A stretch of 64,000 nucleotides of DNA from Marsupella aquatica (Eukaryota; Marchantiophyta), in contig OZ316897.1 in NCBI GenBank assembly GCA_973895155.1, positions 2,046,001 through 2,110,000 on the forward strand. Direction: 5' to 3'. Below, in pieces: positions 59,728 to 64,000 of this stretch. Made by a program: the position numbers and the translations under genes. Below the pieces are notes generated by a model. It had not been told where the DNA came from. It did no database searches and worked only from the letters and a program-made list of their open reading frames with translations. Position 1 is the stretch's first letter. Every line of letters starts with the position of its first letter.

Positions 59728-61768
59728 TAATCATATTCACATTTCACTCGTTTAACCTTCAGAACGCACCCGGAGTCTATCCTCTATACGGTTTACATGG
59801 TAGACAAATCTGACCTCCAGAGTGCCAAGGAAGACAAAACTGAAGGTCCAGGGAAATTGTCCTGGTCAAGTCCGTGGCCTCACTCTCAATCTCATAAAGT
59901 TACAGGGAATGATGGAGCAATATTGCAATCACTGGAAACACCGGACAACTGAGTACCGTTCTTCCGTAGCAGTGACAGTGTGACTGTCGCTACTCTCAAG
60001 GTATCATGGCAAAACAATTCATAATGTTACCTGACTTGTCGGGACTTACGAAAGCCCAATTTCTTCATCAACATTTCCGTAAAGTCTAGAATTTTCGCGC
60101 ACATCTAAACGTTTTCCAGGACCTGATGTAGATAGGTCACGCTCACTGGATGAATCTGTCGGGTCAACAAGGTCATTTGCGGCCATACCACATCGACCAC
60201 ATTGAATGTCGTTATTCGGTGCAGCAAGATGACTCAAATCTGTCTCACTATTAAACACTGCGAGTTGCATCGTCTGTGTCCATTCCGCTTGAGGAATCTG
60301 CGAATGGCGTGTCGATATCGATGGCGTGTATTTCCGTCGGCCTTGGAACAAACATGCTGCGTCCAAATATCAACCCCGTGGAAACTGAGTATATGCAACA
60401 CCACATGCATGAGTAAAGAAATTGAGGGCAAGCTTCCATCAGATCATTGTTTTGGGCATCCAGACATGTGTTATCTCACCTGTCCAAATTCAGGCTCCTG
60501 TACCCTCTACAACGGAGTTTGAGGATGCACGGCGCAAGTTACAAGACACACTCAAAGGTCGGCACCCATTGATAGGGCATGTGGCATATGTCCATGCTAG
60601 AGGAAAATCAAAAGATGCAGTCTCTGGGTTTATTCAAAGACACAGGATAATCAATACTGAATGCTACAGAACATATTGCTACTAGTGCCGCCTGAATTCG
60701 CGAACTTGTGAGTGAAAAAGCATCTGTGGGCTCTAGAGCGCGATCCAAACTTTGGATCGTTCTTCAAGGCGCAATAAAAAGTCATAAGCTTCTGCCGCAA
60801 TCTCAAAAGGGGTGCATGATTGTAAACAGTGGAACTTCCGCTCCATGATACTCTGCTTATTCGCAGTTCCGTTCAACTCTTACTGGTAAGCTCCGTCAAA
60901 ACAGTGTTTTTGCGTGTACGAACGAAAAATGCATGAATACTCTGTTTCATTCGAGTTCCAGCACAAATTCATGGCCACCCAGCAGCGTTGCTGAGTGTAA
61001 GCCAATTTCTGTACAATTGCAATATCACAGGTTGACCGTAACTCAGTTGTAGGATACGAATTGAACCTAGGAATTGAAGGAATTGAAGGAATTGAACCTA
61101 TGACATGGACCGGCTAGGTTATATTCACAGGTTGACCGTAACTGAGTTGCAGGATACGAATTGTTGCACTCACCACGCACAAATGTCAGCCGTTTATACA
61201 AGACGTCCACCCACTATTGGTGAGTACTTGGTGAGTACTTCCGTATCCCACACCCTAGACCGTAACCCGTGGTGTCTCGCTTTGCCATCGTCAGCGTGAG
61301 AGTCCAAAACTTCAAGAGGTATATGACCCTCTGCCTGACCTCGGCCACTGACAGAAACAGAGGAAAACGGGTACACACAAACTTATTTCCAAAATTGTGA
61401 GGTTACACAAAGAAAGGAGAATAGAAGACGAAAGGCGGATACAAAAACCCCAAAATCTAGAGGACCAAGCACACTAAGAAGAATGAAGAAACCGGGTAAT
61501 GAGAAACTGAGCTTATTTCCAAAAAATTGTGAGGTTACACAGAGAACGAACAATAGAAGAAAGAAGAAGAAAGGCAGATACAAAATCCCCAAATCCAGAA
61601 GATCAATCACGCCTAACCTATGACATGGACCGGCAACCTGTGAACGGTCAACAGGCTAGGAATTGAAGGAATTGAACCTGTGAACGGTCAACCGGCTAGG
61701 AATTGAAGGAATTGAAGGAATTGAACCTAGGACATGGACCACGAATTGAAGGAATTGAACCTAGGACA

Positions 61769-61840
61769 TGGACCGGCTAGGAATTGAACCTAGGACCTCC
61801 AGTGTACATCATAGTGATCTACCACAAAGCTACAAGTCCT
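61769..61840 (-). ncRNA. tRNA-like sequence in the second LTR
   Basis: Bases 61839 down to 61769 (71 bases) fold like a tRNA in outline: a 7-base acceptor stem with one mismatch, a D-arm remnant with TGGTA loop, 5-7-5 anticodon arm spacing, a 4-base variable loop, and a perfect T-arm CTAGG-TTCAATT-CCTAG ending with discriminator A. The anticodon stem is mostly unpaired. The B-box GGTTCAATTCC is intact and the A-box is damaged (TAGCTTTGTGG). This is not a functional tRNA gene. Confidence 0.7.
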
Positions 61841-62031
61841 TCATGCCTACATCCCTCATCAGTTCAAGTGAGGTTCATTTCCAACACCCTCCCTTGAGCT
61901 GCACCTGTCATGCCTGCATCCCTCATCAGTTCAAGTGAGGTTCATTTCCAACACCCTCCCTTGAGCCGCACCTGCTACAAGGGAAACTCCTGTTCTTTGG
62001 CTCTGATACCATGCTAGAATTGTCAACGGCA

Positions 62032-62125
62032 TGGACCGGGTAGGAATTGAACCTAGGACAGGCTAGGAATTGAACCTAAAACCTCCAGTGTACATCATAG
62101 TGCTCTACCACTGAGCTACAGGCCC
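62032..62125 (-). ncRNA. tRNA-like sequence in the first LTR, T-arm duplicated
   Basis: From 62125 the minus strand reads GGGCCTG-TA-GCTCAGTGGTAGAGC with a perfectly paired D-stem and an intact A-box (TAGCTCAGTGG). It is followed by the same weak anticodon arm as in the second LTR and by two successive T-arm/acceptor units with GGTTCAATTCC (the second ends CCGGTCCA). Pol III A- and B-boxes are therefore both present. Aminoacylation is unlikely given the broken anticodon stem. Confidence 0.7.
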
Positions 62126-62813
62126 TTCATGCATGCATCAGTTGAGTGAGGCTCATTTCCAACATGCTGAGTGTAAGCCAATTTCTGTACAATTGCAATA
62201 TCACAGGTTGACCGTAACTGAGTTGTATGGGCTGCGTCAGGTTGCTAAGAAGATCTGATCCCACCTTGCCCAATATACAATACTACCAACGGTAGCCAGC
62301 ATTGCATACTATCATAGCTCGCGGCCTGAAACCAGTTTCACTCTCTCGTTCACAGGAAGGCAAGGCTACCTTCACAAATAGCCTACTTGTACTGAAATCA
62401 CAAAGACAATCAAGCTCGCCGTGTAAGAGTTGCCGGAAAGTCTGATAAGTTTTTAATCTAATCTTCACGAAAATTTGAGAAGAAAACAGAATAACTTTCA
62501 CCACACCAAAGAACGCCACCATCGATACGAAGAAAATTTGAAGTGCGCGAGCTATTCATCGAAGGACGGGGGTAAAACAAGACCTGTGTACCGCATTTCG
62601 TGGTGTTCAGAACAGTATTGTGATACAAATAACAGAGCGAGCCACCTGGGACACGAAGGATCGATGGGAAAAAAGCCAGAGGATACCAGGCATGGGATCA
62701 GTCGCAAACATGGGTTTCCCGATGGAAACAGACTGCTATTCACCGAATTAACGACGAGACGACGCAGCTTTCGTAGAGAAATCCATATACACTGGCTAAT
62801 GACGAACACTAAC

Positions 62814-63004
62814 CTGAGGAGTAGCACGTCCGGCTGCTCTTCACGTACCTCCTCAGGGACTTCTGTGGTGACACCATGAGGGCTCCTCCAAATCCTCCAA
62901 AGCCATCTGAACCACTCCCAATTGAAGACCAGGGCTCTCAGAACTACGACAAACACAGCGCTTGACAGTACCCCGGCCAGCACGTTAAAAGCAAGGGCGT
63001 CCAT
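62814..63004 (-). CDS. First exon of an unrecognised membrane protein gene (copy B)
   Basis: 191 bases, M-D-A-L-A-F-N-V start, hydrophobic segment, W-E-W-F-R-W-L-W-R patch and E-V-P-E-E-V-R-E-E as in copy A, with about seven replacements in 63 residues. It ends CTCAG|GTTAGT, a better donor than that of copy A. The frame is open upstream to 63181 only because of the added tandem units. The product is not recognised. Confidence 0.45.
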
Positions 63005-63264
63005 CCCTCCGTCGATCAGAGATCCTTCTTGTCTATCCGCCGTCGATCGGAGATCGTTATCGTCTGTCGTCCGTCGATCAGAGGTCCTTCTCGTATGTCC
63101 GCCGTCGATCCCCGGACTCGGAAAGAGCTCGTCTGCAGAGTACGGCGTCCTTCTGGATGGGCCAATCTGTACCGTACGCACCCCGCCTCACGTACAAATG
63201 GTGCGTGTGATTCGCACCAATCATAATAGGTGCTCGCTGCCTCGCTGGGCTTTATAGTTTACAA

Positions 63265-63447
63265 GACCGAACATCATTGGTAGAGAGATTTGCTTGGTGG
63301 GGTCTCACTTGAAAGCTGCTTAACAAGACCCAAAAAGTCCAAAATGACTTGGTGGGACCGAACATCATTGGTAGAGAGATTTGCTTGGTGGGGTCTCACT
63401 TGAAAGCTGCTTAACAAGACCCAAAAAGTCCAAAATGACTTGGTGGG
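63265..63447. repeat. Two-copy tandem repeat, period 91
   Basis: 'gaccgaacatcattggtaga' starts at 63265 and 63356. The copies agree through 'aaaaagtccaaaatgacttg' to 'gtgggacc'. No difference seen by eye. Confidence 0.93.
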
Positions 63448-64000
63448 ACCTCAAACGTAAGCCAGCAAGAAGTTGCCGGGCCCTGCAAGATCCTCTCGTC
63501 GCAGCATTTACCAGCGCACAGCACAGTCACCCTAAACCCACGACATTGTTCTCAGCATGTCTGGACATTGTCCACATCACTCTCAAATGATACTCTCCGA
63601 TCCTCTTTTTTTTGTTTTTGTTTTTTTGCCTTGAAAACCGAAAGCAGGCCCATCCAACAGAGGATAGACGTCCTGCTTTAGAACATGCATTTCTATGCTC
63701 TCCGCTCCTCTTAGAGCAGCGCAGCACAGCTTGGACTCCAATCAACCACAATGTATAAACATTGGGTGCAATGGCACCCCGACTTTTTGCCAGGGAACTC
63801 ACGGTAGCCTTGCCTTGCCTCCCGTGAGCGATGCAGTGGGCTCCAGATAATGGGTACACTTCACCTCCTGTGAGCGATGCAGTGGGGTCCAAATAATGGG
63901 CACACAATAAGTTCTCCCTATCCTCGCTCCAATGTAGTTTTTTGCCGTTCTACAATAGGGTAAGGTGCAGGGCCGGCAAAGTCATACTAAACCCGGTCGA
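63448..64000. other. Unassigned end of window with a two-copy repeat near 63815-63905
   Basis: 'gtgagcgatgcagtgggctcc' and 'gtgagcgatgcagtggggtcc' occur near 63824 and 63870, each followed by 'a.ataatggg.acac'. The last bases ('aggtgcagggccggcaaagt') resemble the end of the unit at 26040-26055. No gene. Confidence 0.5.

Larger units (their letters stand above)
61769..62164 (-). mobile_element. Miniature LTR retroelement (TRIM-like) with tRNA-like sequence in its LTRs
   Basis: Read on the minus strand: the first LTR (62164 down to 62012, 153 bases) starts TGTTGGAAATGA and ends ACAATTCTAGCA. It is followed without a gap by TGGTATCAGAGCC (62011-61999), the initiator-Met-tRNA primer-binding site of plant copia-type elements. 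Then comes a short interior, the polypurine tract AAGGGAGGG (61962-61954), and the start of a second LTR (TGTTGGAAATGA at 61953). The interior is only 58 bases. A 67-base duplication repeats the tract and LTR start once more (61895-61840). The second LTR then continues to about 61769, but its last about 20 bases are replaced by B-box repeats. It has no coding capacity, so it must depend on other elements. The right edge coincides exactly with the duplicated host flank at 62165. Confidence 0.75.
61052..62227. repeat. Insertion in copy B flanked by 63-base direct repeats
   Basis: Bases 60989-61051 ('tgctgagtgtaagccaattt' to 'cagttgta') are repeated at 62165-62227 with one difference seen, and copy A has this stretch once. 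The DNA between holds: B-box-like repeats 'ggaattgaacctagg' (61058-61115 and 61665-61790), a third partial copy of the flank (61118-61152), a two-copy repeat of about 129 bases with 'cttatttccaaaa..ttgtgaggttacac' (about 61382 and 61511), and the miniature LTR element. Confidence 0.85.
59728..63240. repeat. Segmental duplication, copy B (3.5 kb with a 1.2-kb insertion)
   Basis: This is the same segment as 45749-47945, in the same orientation about 14 kb away. Differences from copy A are an insertion after 61051 with a 63-base duplication of flanking DNA, a few small indels, and extra 'ccgtcgatc.gag' tandem units near 63010-63090 where copy A has one. The gene-like exon of copy A is present at 62814-63004. 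Confidence 0.95.

Noticed and set aside
61769-62125. Functional tRNA genes
   Set aside because: Anticodon stems do not pair, one D-arm is damaged, the other copy has a doubled T-arm, and both lie inside LTRs.

Overview
This window reads as nuclear DNA from a land plant. A Golgi GT47 (exostosin) glycosyltransferase of the plant arabinosyltransferase type, a full coatomer alpha subunit with plant-like length, a PurB-type adenylosuccinate lyase with a transit-peptide-like extension, a plant bZIP factor, GT-AG introns of 50 to 1000 bases, and TTTAGGG telomere-type repeats all fit. Long repeat-filled gaps, an element with a restriction-like endonuclease, and few-exon housekeeping genes would suit a seed-free lineage (moss, lycophyte or fern grade), but the sequence alone does not settle the lineage.

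Layout. 1-3.0 kb: dispersed and tandem repeats with a non-LTR retrotransposon 3' fragment. 3.0-7.3 kb: GT47 gene (+, two exons). 7.3-14.6 kb: repeat-rich intergenic DNA with a dense TGCACTTA motif field. 14.65-17.54 kb: membrane protein with a proposed Coa1/Tim21-like domain (+, three exons). 20.06-22.16 kb: small predicted organellar membrane protein (+, four exons). 23.7-26.06 kb: a degenerate long-unit tandem array that stops at the leader of the coatomer alpha gene (26.58-31.71 kb, +, three exons). 34.2-34.6 kb: another tandem array, then adenylosuccinate lyase (34.83-38.37 kb, +, ten exons, telomere-type repeat in intron 1). 38.9-40.9 kb: tandem duplication, a 160-base-arm inverted repeat, and a 5'-truncated LINE with an 11-base target-site duplication. 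41.5-42.1 kb: bZIP gene (-). 42.5-45.7 kb: AT-rich repeats. 45.75-47.95 kb: first copy of a segmental duplication. 48.3-48.6 kb: minisatellites. 49.4-54.0 kb: a large non-LTR element (-) coding for zinc finger, reverse transcriptase and restriction-like endonuclease, broken by a frameshift. 54.0-59.7 kb: repeats and unassigned DNA. 59.73-63.24 kb: second copy of the segmental duplication, carrying a 1.2-kb insertion that contains a very small LTR element whose LTRs each hold a tRNA-like sequence.

The six cellular genes are ordinary, unlinked functions: cell-wall or glycoprotein glycosylation and COPI transport in the secretory pathway, purine synthesis, two probable mitochondrial membrane proteins and one transcription factor. 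They show no operon-like logic. The most unusual object is the miniature LTR element at 61.8-62.16 kb (-): LTR, initiator-tRNA-type primer-binding site, about 58 bases of interior, polypurine tract and LTR, with Pol III A- and B-box sequences inside the LTR. The 45.75-kb paralogous copy lacks it and so gives a natural empty site.
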